Positions 1 to 8,052 of a DNA stretch of 64,000 nucleotides are shown piece by piece. The DNA is taken from assembly GCF_014334325.1 (NCBI RefSeq), contig NZ_JACSET010000001.1:366910-430909 (forward strand), given 5' to 3'. The notes beneath the pieces are model-generated. The model was not told the origin of the DNA and did not search any database. It saw only the letters and a list, made by a program, of their open reading frames with translations. Source of the stretch: Treponema sp. Marseille-Q4130. GTDB taxonomy: Bacteria; Spirochaetota; Spirochaetia; Treponematales; Treponemataceae. The translations under genes and the position numbers were made by a program. How positions within the stretch are numbered: the first letter of the stretch is position 1; every line of letters begins with the position of its first letter.

Positions 1-1109
1 AGAATGCGCTGACAAGTGCGCTTCGGACAGCCAACTACAATAAGCTCATCGAAGCGGGTGTGGACGTCATAGACGGTACAGCTTCATTTTTAAATGCATC
101 GTCCGTCGAAGTAAGAGGCGCCGACGGAAAAGCACAGGTACTTGAAGCGAAAAAAATCGTCATAGACACGGGTTCGTATCCGTTTATCCCGCCCGCTTTA
201 CGGACAGAGAATAATCCTCATGTATACGTGTCGGAAAGTATCATGTCATTAACCGAACTGCCGGAGCGATTGACTGTTGTCGGCGGCGGATATATCGGTT
301 TGGAATTTTCTTCGATGTATGCGAACTTCGGTTCGAAGGTAACGATCGTGCAACGGGAGACCGAATTCCTTCCGAGAGAAGACGAAGACGTTGCACAGAG
401 CATCAGGGGCGTACTCGAAAGCAAAGGCGTTAAAATCATCACCGGTGCACAGACGGAGAGCATCGACAGCGCAAACCTCACTTATATAAAAGACGGAAAA
501 AAATGCAGCCTCGAGGGAGACGCAATTCTTTTGGCGGTCGGACGGCGACCGAATATCGATGCACTGCACGTCGAAAAGGCGGGTATTGAGCTTACCCAAA
601 GAGGAGGGATCGCAACGGACGAGCATTTGCGGACTTCCGTGCCGAATATATGGGCGGCGGGAGACGTGTGCGGAAACCTTTCGTTTACGTATATTTCGCT
701 CGACGACTCGCGGATCATTTTATCGGATATGTACGGAGCAAAAGAGCGTACGACGAAAAACAGGGGCGCATTTACGTATTCGGTTTTTATCGACCCGCCG
801 TATTCCAAAGCCGGACTCGGGGAAAAAGAAGCGAAAGCGCAAAAGCTCGATTGCCGCGTCGTAAAAATGAATGCGGCGGCAATCCCCAAGTCGAAGGTAC
901 TGAAAAAGAGCGAAGGCATGCTCAAAGCGCTCATCGACAATAAAACCGGCTCGATTTTAGGCGTCGCGCTATTTTGCGCGGAATCCCACGAAATCATCAA
1001 TATGATAAAGCTCGCCATGGACAATGATCTGCCGTATACCGCCCTTCGCGATTTTATCTACACGCATCCGACGATGTCGGAAGGTTTAAACGATCTGTTT
1101 GCGCTCTAG
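1..1109 (+). CDS. RclA-like pyridine nucleotide-disulfide oxidoreductase (5' end outside window)
   Basis: The frame is open to the left edge, so the start and roughly the first 75 residues are missing; codons are readable from position 3. The visible part has the second nucleotide-binding motif (VVGGGYIGLEF), a GD motif (IWAAGDVCGNLSFTYISLDD) and a dimerisation domain ending THPTMSEGLNDLFAL, which matches the C-terminus of E. coli RclA very closely from memory. RclA is a cytoplasmic flavoprotein linked to reactive-chlorine resistance and copper handling. It belongs to the mercuric reductase/dihydrolipoamide dehydrogenase superfamily. The redox cysteine pair would lie in the missing N-terminal part, so its presence cannot be confirmed. 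No co-transcribed neighbour is visible; the next gene has its own promoter. Confidence 0.85.
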   Translation, partial: NALTSALRTANYNKLIEAGVDVIDGTASFLNASSVEVRGADGKAQVLEAKKIVIDTGSYPFIPPALRTENNPHVYVSESIMSLTELPERLTVVGGGYIGLEFSSMYANFGSKVTIVQRETEFLPREDEDVAQSIRGVLESKGVKIITGAQTESIDSANLTYIKDGKKCSLEGDAILLAVGRRPNIDALHVEKAGIELTQRGGIATDEHLRTSVPNIWAAGDVCGNLSFTYISLDDSRIILSDMYGAKERTTKNRGAFTYSVFIDPPYSKAGLGEKEAKAQKLDCRVVKMNAAAIPKSKVLKKSEGMLKALIDNKTGSILGVALFCAESHEIINMIKLAMDNDLPYTALRDFIYTHPTMSEGLNDLFAL

Positions 1110-1154
1110 GATGCAGACCGTACAAGTGCGGGCATGACGCTGCGTATTTTTTTG

Positions 1155-1183
1155 TTGCAAAATCCGTAATCCTCATTTATACT
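1155..1183 (+). promoter_or_regulatory. Sigma-70 type promoter of the alcohol dehydrogenase gene
   Basis: TTGCAA (1155-1160), a 17-bp spacer and TATACT (1178-1183) lie about 54 nt before the adh ATG. A 10-bp palindrome CGGTATACCG (1205-1214) sits in the predicted leader and could be an operator. Confidence 0.65.
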
Positions 1184-1236
1184 GTTAATATATTTCGTGT
1201 ACTTCGGTATACCGGAAAAAATAGGAGGCTTCAATT

Positions 1237-2292
1237 ATGAAAGGATTTGCAATGCTCAAAATCGGCGAAACGGGCTGGATCGAAAAAGACCGCCCGAAAT
1301 GCGGACCGATGGATGCCATCTGTAAACCGCTTGCGCTCAGCCCGTGTACGTCCGACGTTCATACTGTCTGGGAAGGCGCGATCGGCGACCGGCACAATAT
1401 GATTTTAGGTCACGAAGGCTGCGGCGAAGTCGTCGAAGTCGGCGCATTGGTCAAAGATTTCAAACCGGGCGACAAAGTTTTGGTTCCCGCGATCACGCCG
1501 GACTGGAACTCCCTCGAAGCGCAGGCAGGCTATTCGATGCATTCGGGCGGTATGCTCGCCGGTTGGAAATTTTCGAACTTTAAAGACGGCGTATTCGGCG
1601 AATTCTTTCATGTAAACGATGCGGACGGAAACCTCGCTCACTTGCCGGACGGAGTTGAAGTGCAGTACGCTCCGATGCTTTCGGATATGGTTCCGACGGG
1701 CTTCCACGGAGCCGAACTCGCGGACGTTCAGTACGGAGATTCGGTTCTCGTTATCGGAATAGGACCGGTCGGTCTCATGTCGGTAGCAGGTGCGAACCTC
1801 CGCGGCGCTTCCAAACTTTACGCTGTCGGAAGCCGCCCTGCCTGTATCGAAGCGGCAAAATTTTACGGCGCGACCGATATCATCAACTATAAAAACGGTC
1901 CGATCGACAAGCAGATACTGGATTTAACGCACGGCAAAGGTGTCGATAAAGTCATCATCGCAGGCGGTACGGTCGACACATTCGACGAAGCCGTCAAATC
2001 CTTAAAAGCCGGCGGAAAAATCGGAAACGTAAACTATCTCGGCGAAGGTACCTATATCAAGATTCCGCGCGCCGAATGGGGCGTCGGTATGGGACACAAA
2101 CAGATCAACGGCGGTCTCATGCCCGGCGGCAGACTCAGAATGGAAAAACTCGGAAGTCTCGTCGCATGCGGCAAGCTCGATCTTTCCAAGCTGATCACGC
2201 ATAAATTCAACGGCTTTGAAAACGTTGAAAAAGCGCTGATGTTGATGAAAGACAAACCGGCCGATCTTATCAAACCGGTAGTCATCATCTGA
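1237..2292 (+). CDS. adh: NADP-dependent zinc secondary alcohol dehydrogenase
   Basis: This 351-residue medium-chain dehydrogenase matches the Thermoanaerobacter brockii / Clostridium beijerinckii secondary alcohol dehydrogenase along its whole length, including the start MKGFAML and the end DLIKPVVII. The catalytic zinc ligands C37, H59 (followed by E60) and D150 are all at the family positions. The Rossmann glycine motif is GIGPVGLM, and the GSRP motif expected for NADP(H) preference follows it. The family interconverts acetone-like ketones or aldehydes with alcohols, as a fermentative redox sink in the cytoplasm. The start is well placed after AGGAGG (about 1223-1228). The gene appears monocistronic, with its own promoter and a hairpin terminator behind it. 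Confidence 0.95.
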   Translation: MKGFAMLKIGETGWIEKDRPKCGPMDAICKPLALSPCTSDVHTVWEGAIGDRHNMILGHEGCGEVVEVGALVKDFKPGDKVLVPAITPDWNSLEAQAGYSMHSGGMLAGWKFSNFKDGVFGEFFHVNDADGNLAHLPDGVEVQYAPMLSDMVPTGFHGAELADVQYGDSVLVIGIGPVGLMSVAGANLRGASKLYAVGSRPACIEAAKFYGATDIINYKNGPIDKQILDLTHGKGVDKVIIAGGTVDTFDEAVKSLKAGGKIGNVNYLGEGTYIKIPRAEWGVGMGHKQINGGLMPGGRLRMEKLGSLVACGKLDLSKLITHKFNGFENVEKALMLMKDKPADLIKPVVII

Positions 2293-2308
2293 TCTGAAAC
2301 TATATGAG

Positions 2309-2350
2309 AAGGGGGCGGCGATCGATTTCACGCCGGCCCCTTCCTTTTTA
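2309..2350 (+). terminator. Rho-independent terminator after adh
   Basis: A 12-bp stem (AAGGGGGCGGCG with CGCCGGCCCCTT, one mismatch) around a 10-nt loop is followed by a T-rich tract. Confidence 0.75.
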
Positions 2351-2368
2351 AATAATTTTAAAAATAAT

Positions 2369-3271
2369 ATGAACATATTGATCGTTTCGGGGTTTTTGGG
2401 CGCAGGCAAAACGACTTTTATCCGAAAGCTTGCCGAAAAAACCGATAAACGCTTTGCCGTCATGGAAAACGAATACGGAGATGCCGGCATAGACGGAAAT
2501 CTGCTCGAACAAAACCGCTTAAAAGTATGGGAACTCACCGAAGGCTGCATCTGCTGTTCGAAAAAATCGGACTTTGCCATGTCCGTGCTGACGATCGCAA
2601 ACACCGTCGATCCCGAATATTTGGTCGTCGAACCGACCGGTGTCGGCTTGTTAAGTTCCGTCATCGCAAATCTGCGCAAAATCGAATACGAGCGCATACG
2701 GCTTTTAAAACCCGTTACCGTAGTCGATATCGACTGTATCGATTCGTATCTTACCACCTTTGAAAAATTTTACGCCGATCAAATCGAAAACGCTTCTCAT
2801 ATCGTCGTCTCAAAAATCGAAAACAAAACCGAAGCGGAAATCGAAAAAGCCGTCCGTACGCTCAAGGGTCTCAACCCCGATGCGGATATAACGGCGCAAC
2901 CCTACGATTCCCTCGATGCGGCATGGTGGGGCGATTTTTTCGACGCGGCAAAAAATACGTTTACCGGCAAAACTGCGTTGTTTCCGCTTCCGCTTTCGGC
3001 CGCCCCCGATTTGGAAACGGCGAGCTTTACCGGCATCGCGATTCAATCTATAGAAGAATTGATAAGCTATCTTTCGGCACTCATCGCCGAGCGCTTCGGC
3101 CGCGTCTACCGAGTCAAAGGCTTTGTCCCGATAAACGGACAGTGGGCGAAATTCGATGTCGTTGACAAACGCTACAGCATTGAAACCTGCGATGCGATGA
3201 AAGAATCCAAGCTTACCGTCATCGGCAAAGACCTCGACAAAAACGCGCTCAAGCTGCTGTTTGCCTGTTGA
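2369..3271 (+). CDS. COG0523/CobW-family GTPase (putative metallochaperone)
   Basis: A 300-residue G3E GTPase. The Walker A motif GFLGAGKT is at residues 8-15, the family-defining metal-binding CICC at residues 60-63, Walker B-type residues in VVEPTG, and a CobW C-terminal domain at about 205-300. COG0523 proteins deliver zinc or other metals to client metalloproteins using GTP. The gene lies between a zinc-dependent alcohol dehydrogenase and a four-cysteine ribosomal protein L28, both zinc-protein candidates, which fits a role in zinc allocation, but the client is unknown. No Shine-Dalgarno of good quality is visible before ATG 2369. The stop codon overlaps the -35 box of the rpmB promoter. 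Confidence 0.85.
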   Translation: MNILIVSGFLGAGKTTFIRKLAEKTDKRFAVMENEYGDAGIDGNLLEQNRLKVWELTEGCICCSKKSDFAMSVLTIANTVDPEYLVVEPTGVGLLSSVIANLRKIEYERIRLLKPVTVVDIDCIDSYLTTFEKFYADQIENASHIVVSKIENKTEAEIEKAVRTLKGLNPDADITAQPYDSLDAAWWGDFFDAAKNTFTGKTALFPLPLSAAPDLETASFTGIAIQSIEELISYLSALIAERFGRVYRVKGFVPINGQWAKFDVVDKRYSIETCDAMKESKLTVIGKDLDKNALKLLFAC

Positions 3272-3297
3272 CAGAATTGCCCCCTTTTCGATATAAT
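3268..3297 (+). promoter_or_regulatory. Consensus sigma-70 promoter for rpmB
   Basis: A perfect TTGACA (3268-3273), an 18-bp spacer and a perfect TATAAT (3292-3297). The -35 box contains the stop codon of the upstream GTPase gene, so rpmB is transcribed independently of it. Confidence 0.85.
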
Positions 3298-3336
3298 GAT
3301 AAAATATCGTACAATTCGGTAAAGGTAGGTATAAAT

Positions 3337-3591
3337 ATGTCCAGAACTTGTGATGTTTGCGGAAAATCGCTCATGTACGGTCACAAAGTAAGCAATTCAT
3401 ATAATCATACGAAACGCACGTGGCGGCCGAATCTCCACAAAGTAAAGGCGATCGTCGACGGAACGACGCGCACTATCAATATGTGTGCAAACTGCATCCG
3501 CTCGGACTATGTCGACAAAAAAGTGCGCATTCCCAAAGACGTACGCATGGCTCTTGCCGAACAGGATAAAAAAGCGGCAGAAGCGCAATAG
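3337..3591 (+). CDS. rpmB: 50S ribosomal protein L28, zinc-ribbon (C+) form
   Basis: An 84-residue L28 beginning MSRTCDVCGK. Cysteine pairs C5/C8 and C50/C53 form the four-cysteine zinc ribbon of C+ L28 proteins. The basic body (KRTWRPNLHKVK) is typical of the family. An in-frame extension upstream to 3268 lies inside the promoter and has no homology, so ATG 3337 is chosen; a short AGG-containing ribosome site lies at about 3323. L28 is a structural component of the large ribosomal subunit. A strong promoter precedes the gene and a hairpin terminator follows it. Confidence 0.95.
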   Translation: MSRTCDVCGKSLMYGHKVSNSYNHTKRTWRPNLHKVKAIVDGTTRTINMCANCIRSDYVDKKVRIPKDVRMALAEQDKKAAEAQ

Positions 3592-3595
3592 GGCA

Positions 3596-3637
3596 TTTCA
3601 AAGTTACCTCTAAAAATCGCAGTTTTTAGAGGCTCCC
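3596..3637 (+). repeat. Dispersed palindromic element, copy 1
   Basis: CCTCTAAAAA and TTTTTAGAGG form a stem over a short GC-rich loop, flanked by TTTCAAAGTTA on the left and CTCCC on the right. The same flanks and stem recur at 9316, 49099 and 50202. This copy lies 3' of rpmB, unlike the others, which are in 5' leaders. Confidence 0.8.
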
Positions 3638-3674
3638 AATAGCGTTTGCCGTAGCCTTTTTATTGCAGTCTTAC

Positions 3675-3700
3675 AAACCGCCGCTCAGGCGGTTTTTTAT
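3675..3700 (+). terminator. Terminator after rpmB
   Basis: AAACCGCC, a 5-nt loop and GGCGGTTT followed by a T run. It sits between the convergent rpmB and PhnP-like genes. Confidence 0.8.
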
Positions 3701-3796
3701 TTAAAAAACAGCAGCGACCGACGGAAACGTATTTACCAAAAGGGACACACGGAAGTTTCCCGATGCCCGCCCTGCGACCGCTTTTTCCGAACACCG

Positions 3797-4720
3797 CTAC
3801 ACATCGAGGACGAGACCGTCGTATGCAGGAAGCACCGAACCGCCGGCTTTCACGATTTTCGTCAAAGCGGGGATATCCTCCGTCCGCCGTATGCAGTACC
3901 CCGTTATATCGGCATGGCTCATATCGTGGCTCATGTGCGTAAGCCATGTATGGTGCGGTCTTATAAGAGCTGCGCTTTCCATCGCTTGAAAATACGAAAA
4001 ATGCGTCGCGTGAGGTTTTTCGCGAAGTCCGTCTATGACCGCGTGTTCTATGATTCCGCCGTATGCGACGAGCGTTTCAATCGAGCTTTCGGGTATGCGG
4101 CTGCAGTCGGTGAGATAGGCAATCGAACGGAATGAAGCTCCGTCTCGGACGCTCAAAAGCCAGCCCGTCGTTTCAATCTCGCCGTGGAACATCGGAATCG
4201 GAATCGCGCGCACTTCTCCGATATAAAGCGGCTTCTTTCCCGAAAAGCGCGATGCGTTTATCAAATGCAGTTTCGGCTTTCCCCCGCCGATCTGCGTCGG
4301 CTTAAAGATATAGTCGAATCTCTTTTGTATGCCCGAAATCGTATTCTCATCCGCATATACGGGAAGCCCCGCGCCCGGCGATTCGTCCGTTTCCGCTCGA
4401 TGCGTGCCGCGAAGCGCACCTTCGGATTTCGTGTGGCTGTAGATGCGCAGGTCGTCGAGACATGCAATGTGGTCGGCATGGGCGTGCGTCAAAAGCACGG
4501 CGTCGAGAGAATCGATATGATGTGCGAGCGCCTGCATGCGAAACTCAGGCCCCGTATCGATGACGATGTGCGTTTCGCGCCCGTCGGCGTTTCGATGCGA
4601 TATGTACGCGCTGCACCGAAAGCGCTTATCTTTCGGATCGAGCGAAGTACACACGCTGCAATGACAGGAAATCGCAGGTACGCCGTGACTCGTACCGGTG
4701 CCGGTTAAAATCATCCGCAT
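3797..4720 (-). CDS. PhnP-like metallo-beta-lactamase-fold phosphodiesterase
   Basis: A 307-residue metal-dependent hydrolase of the PhnP group. The N-terminal GTGTSHGVP motif is followed by CHCSVC (C19, C21, C24), the structural zinc cysteines of PhnP. The catalytic THAHADH motif comes next and a second His cluster (LTHMSHDMSH) lies near the C-terminus. PhnP opens 5-phosphoribosyl 1,2-cyclic phosphate during phosphonate breakdown. No other phn gene is visible here, so the natural substrate may differ. The gene is divergent from PRPP synthetase, which suggests a phosphoribosyl or cyclic-nucleotide repair role (inference). The start was set at the Met before RMILTGTG because the further upstream codons are low-complexity and unlike the family; the ribosome site is weak. 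Confidence 0.8.
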   Translation of the reverse strand: MRMILTGTGTSHGVPAISCHCSVCTSLDPKDKRFRCSAYISHRNADGRETHIVIDTGPEFRMQALAHHIDSLDAVLLTHAHADHIACLDDLRIYSHTKSEGALRGTHRAETDESPGAGLPVYADENTISGIQKRFDYIFKPTQIGGGKPKLHLINASRFSGKKPLYIGEVRAIPIPMFHGEIETTGWLLSVRDGASFRSIAYLTDCSRIPESSIETLVAYGGIIEHAVIDGLREKPHATHFSYFQAMESAALIRPHHTWLTHMSHDMSHADITGYCIRRTEDIPALTKIVKAGGSVLPAYDGLVLDV

Positions 4721-4785
4721 AGGGGCAGTATAGCGCCGATGCGCACGGGAAGCAATCGTCCGAGTCAATCGAGTCAATCGTCCGA

Positions 4786-4814
4786 TTGTCACATCGCAAA
4801 AAAAATGATACTAT
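4786..4814 (+). promoter_or_regulatory. Putative promoter of the prs operon
   Basis: TTGTCA (4786-4791), a 17-bp spacer and TACTAT (4809-4814). Just upstream, at 4753-4788, two tandem CGAGTCAAT copies lie between CAATCGTC and its partial inverse CGATTG, a possible operator shared with the divergent PhnP-like gene. Confidence 0.5.
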
Positions 4815-4854
4815 GAAAACCACGCGTGAAATCGCGAAAGAGGGGTCTTGAATC

Positions 4855-6114
4855 ATGCCGTATTCCGAACCGATGAACCTGGCCGTCGTTGCATGTCCGG
4901 GCGGAGAACGTTTCGCCGACGAAGTGATCACGCATCTGAAGCATATGTACAAGCATCGTTTTACGCTTAAAAACGATGTCATTTCAAAACGCTACGAACT
5001 GAATAAAGACGATCTTGTCAAAAAAATCAATTTCGAAAACGATATCGATGCTCCCGAACTCTACATCAAAGGCGATGTGACGAAATACCGCGCACCGTCT
5101 TTTAAAATTCCCGCGCGCTTTACGTTTTTTGCAAACGGCGAATTCAAAACCGAACTGCTCGAATCGATACGCGGAAAAGACGTCTATATCTTCCAAGATA
5201 TAGAAAATCACGAAGAGCTTTCGCTGAACGACGGCACGAATAAAGCCGTCCTTTCCGTCAACGACCACGTCATGTCCATGCTCGTAACGATCGACGCGGT
5301 CAGGCAGGCGGGAGCTGCGGCCATTACGCTCGTCGTACCGGCTTACCCCTACAGCCGGCAGCACAAAAAAAAGGGACGCGAAGGACTGACTGCGAGTATG
5401 CTCGGTCACATTTACGAATGGCTCGGCGTAACGCGGATCATTACGCTCGATATCCATTCGCGGGAAATCGTCAACGCGTTCAGCTCGATCATTCTTGAAA
5501 ACCTGCACGCAAGTTATCAAATCATCCGCGAGCTGAGCAAGATCGTCGACTTGACCGGTGAAACGGAGGATTTAGTCGTCGTCTCCCCTGACACCGGCGC
5601 GATCGACAGAAACAAATTCTACGCGGTCGGATTAAAGCTACCGCTTGCGATGATCTACAAAGAGCGCGATTATTCGGTTGTCACGCAAAATGCAAAAAAC
5701 ACGAACATCAAATCGATTAAGCTGCTCGGCGACGTGCACGGCAAAGCCGCCTTCCTCGCCGACGATATGCTCGGCACCGGCGGCACGCTTTTAAAAGCGA
5801 TGGCTTTTTTGAAAGAACAGGGCGCAACGAAAGTGATCGCTGCGATCAGCCTGCCCTTTTTTACCGGCAACGCGATCGACCTCTTCGACGAAGCGTACCG
5901 GCAGGGGCTTTTTTACCGCATCATCGGAACGAACGCCGTCTATCACGAAGCGCTGTGCAAACGGGAATGGTACATCAACACGAGCGTAAGCGGCCTCTTT
6001 GCAAACGTCATCATGCGCGTTCACTACAACCAGTCGTTGAGCAGTCTACTCGAAAACCGCAAGCTCATTGAAAAGATGGAAAAGCAGACGCAGCCGCTGC
6101 AGCCGAAAGCATGA
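4855..6114 (+). CDS. prs: Ribose-phosphate pyrophosphokinase (PRPP synthetase), extended form
   Basis: A 419-residue cytoplasmic enzyme making PRPP from ribose 5-phosphate and ATP for nucleotide, histidine and tryptophan synthesis. Recognisable parts are the ATP/catalytic region FFANGEFKTEL, PAYPYSRQHKKKGREG, the divalent-metal/allosteric region ITLDIHSREIV, VVVSPDTGAIDR, and the PRPP-binding loop ADDMLGTGGTL near residue 305. It is about 100 residues longer than the usual 315, mainly through an N-terminal extension (residues 1-90). AGAGGGG precedes ATG 4855. The stop overlaps the next start as ATGA, so translation is probably coupled to the downstream kinase. Confidence 0.95.
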   Translation: MPYSEPMNLAVVACPGGERFADEVITHLKHMYKHRFTLKNDVISKRYELNKDDLVKKINFENDIDAPELYIKGDVTKYRAPSFKIPARFTFFANGEFKTELLESIRGKDVYIFQDIENHEELSLNDGTNKAVLSVNDHVMSMLVTIDAVRQAGAAAITLVVPAYPYSRQHKKKGREGLTASMLGHIYEWLGVTRIITLDIHSREIVNAFSSIILENLHASYQIIRELSKIVDLTGETEDLVVVSPDTGAIDRNKFYAVGLKLPLAMIYKERDYSVVTQNAKNTNIKSIKLLGDVHGKAAFLADDMLGTGGTLLKAMAFLKEQGATKVIAAISLPFFTGNAIDLFDEAYRQGLFYRIIGTNAVYHEALCKREWYINTSVSGLFANVIMRVHYNQSLSSLLENRKLIEKMEKQTQPLQPKA

Positions 6115-7334
6115 CGAAAAAGACCGTCCTCTCGGCAGACATCGGAACGACATCGCTGAAAGCCGCGCTGATAGACGCCGAGGGCAATGTCAAAGCGTTC
6201 GCAAAAGAATCGTTTGAAAAGCCGGATGAACGGCATATCGCGCAAAAATGGTTTCCCGCTCTGTGCAGCGCGGCGAAAAAACTTATCGAAGAAGCGGGAG
6301 AAGACGATATAGCGGCCATCGGCATTTCGGGAAACGGGCCGACAATCGTTTCCGAAGACGGAACGACGCTCTTGTGGAACGCCGATATTAAGCCCGCGCC
6401 GATTGCGGGAACGAGCGCCGTGCATTCGCTTTTTATACCGCGCATCACGGCGTTCCGCGAACTCTTTCCCGCCGAATGGAACGCTTCCCGGTATATCTAT
6501 TCCGGGCCGGAATACCTCATCCATAAACTCACCGGATCGAATTTGACGATTTTACCGGAAGCGCGCTACGAGAGCGCATATTGGACGCGTGAACAGCTCG
6601 CGGCTGCATCCCTGCCTGAAAGCAAACTCCCGCCCTATGTTCCGATCGCAAGCGATGCGGGAGCGACGCACGATGAGGCGACGGCTTCTCTCGGCTTAAA
6701 AAAACCGATACGCGTTTTTTGCGGGGGGCCGGATTTTATCGCCGCGATGATCGGAACGAATTCCCTTGCCGTCGGAAAGATATACGACCGCGCAGGTTCC
6801 AGCGAAGGCGTCAATATCTGCACACCCTTTCCGCTGCACGCAGAACGCGTGCGCTCCCTGCCTTCCGTCATGAGCGGACTTTGGAACGCGTCCATACTGC
6901 AGACCGAAAGCGGGCGCATGTTCGTCAACTATAAGACGATCGTCGAAGCGATCATGGAAAGAGAATTTTCATACGAAGAGCTCATCGCCTACTGCCTCGA
7001 ACATCCCGAAAGCGACGGCTTTGAAATCCTCGCGCTCATCGCAGAAAATCTGCACCGGTCGTTTTCCGCCCTGCTTGCGGCAGCCGAAAAAAACAATATC
7101 CGCGTCATCCTTCCCGTCGTCGTAACCGGCGGCCAAACGAAAAACGAACAATGGATGCAGATGAAATGCGATTATGCGGGCATTCCGCTTGCGCTCACAG
7201 TCTGTCCCGACGCGGAGCTTATAGGAGATGCGGCGGCGGCCTTTACGGGATTGGGCGTGTACGGATCGCTCGAAGAAGCCGCTTCTTCCCTCGTAAAAAT
7301 TATTAAAACCTATAAACCGCGGAGCGCTCCATGA
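6111..7334 (+). CDS. FGGY-family carbohydrate kinase
   Basis: A 407-residue ASKHA-fold sugar kinase. It has the N-terminal phosphate motif ADIGTTSLKAALID, ISGNGPTIV, GPEYLIHKLTG, and the adenosine-side glycine motif VVTGGQTKNEQWMQMKCDYAGIPL. FGGY kinases phosphorylate pentoses, hexoses or polyols. At about 100 residues shorter than xylulokinase or glycerol kinase, the sugar cannot be assigned from sequence. Overlaps by 4 nt (ATGA) with prs before it and the HAD gene after it indicate one tightly coupled operon. A role supplying sugar phosphate near PRPP synthesis is plausible but unproven. Confidence 0.85.
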   Translation: MTKKTVLSADIGTTSLKAALIDAEGNVKAFAKESFEKPDERHIAQKWFPALCSAAKKLIEEAGEDDIAAIGISGNGPTIVSEDGTTLLWNADIKPAPIAGTSAVHSLFIPRITAFRELFPAEWNASRYIYSGPEYLIHKLTGSNLTILPEARYESAYWTREQLAAASLPESKLPPYVPIASDAGATHDEATASLGLKKPIRVFCGGPDFIAAMIGTNSLAVGKIYDRAGSSEGVNICTPFPLHAERVRSLPSVMSGLWNASILQTESGRMFVNYKTIVEAIMEREFSYEELIAYCLEHPESDGFEILALIAENLHRSFSALLAAAEKNNIRVILPVVVTGGQTKNEQWMQMKCDYAGIPLALTVCPDAELIGDAAAAFTGLGVYGSLEEAASSLVKIIKTYKPRSAP

Positions 7335-7984
7335 AAATCTGCCGCCTGCCCGAAAAGCTCAAGACGATCGTCTTCGATATCGATTCGACGCTGTACACGA
7401 ACGGTGCGTACGTATCTCATCAAAGCGAAGTTCAGCTCCGCCGTTTCGCAAAAGTGCGCGGCATATCCGAAAGAGAAGCCCGAACGATGTTCGACAATTA
7501 TCGAAGAGAATGGTCGAAAACGCACGGCGGGCAAAAAATCAGTGAAAGCAATACATTCGCAGCTCTCGGCATCCCGATCGAAACGAGCGTCGCGTGGAGG
7601 AACGAGCTCATCGAACCGGCAGATTTTTTATCGCGCGACGAAAAGCTTTTCGCGGTTTTGCAGACGCTTAAAAAGTCCTGCGCGCTCGTCTGCGTCACGA
7701 ACAATCCCTCAGGTGTCGGACGTAAAACGCTTTCCACGCTCGGCGTCGAAGGCTGCATCGAAACTGTCATCGGACTCGATACGTTCGGAAAATCGAAACC
7801 CGCGCGGGAACCTTTCGAAGAAGCCGCGCGCAGGACAGGCGCGAAAATCGAAGAATGCCTCAGCGTCGGCGACCGTTACGATATCGATATCGCCCTGCCG
7901 CTTGAAATGGGCATGGGAGGTATCCTCGTCGACGGTGTTTCCGACGTGTACGAACTCGAGAAAGTGCTGTATCCGCACAAATAA
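7331..7984 (+). CDS. HAD-superfamily phosphatase
   Basis: 217 residues with HAD motif I FDIDSTLY (both catalytic Asp residues), a helical cap at about 30-100, motif II VTNNPSG, a Lys in FGKSKPAREPF and motif IV GDRYDIDI. The layout resembles pyrimidine 5'-nucleotidases and phosphoglycolate phosphatase-like enzymes, so a small phosphorylated metabolite or nucleotide is the likely substrate. It is the last gene of the prs-kinase-HAD operon, joined by an ATGA overlap. Only about 20 nt later the promoter of the next gene begins. Confidence 0.85.
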   Translation: MKICRLPEKLKTIVFDIDSTLYTNGAYVSHQSEVQLRRFAKVRGISEREARTMFDNYRREWSKTHGGQKISESNTFAALGIPIETSVAWRNELIEPADFLSRDEKLFAVLQTLKKSCALVCVTNNPSGVGRKTLSTLGVEGCIETVIGLDTFGKSKPAREPFEEAARRTGAKIEECLSVGDRYDIDIALPLEMGMGGILVDGVSDVYELEKVLYPHK

Positions 7985-8002
7985 TTTTTTTCGGCGGACA
8001 AA

Positions 8003-8031
8003 TTGTTTTTATTTCATTTACCGTGTATAAT
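8003..8031 (+). promoter_or_regulatory. Promoter of the MBL-fold gene (decides its start)
   Basis: TTGTTT (8003-8008), 17 bp, TATAAT (8026-8031). Transcription would start near 8038, so the in-frame ATG at 8023 cannot be the start. Confidence 0.7.
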
Positions 8032-8052
8032 ATAAAGAATATGAGGTCTATC

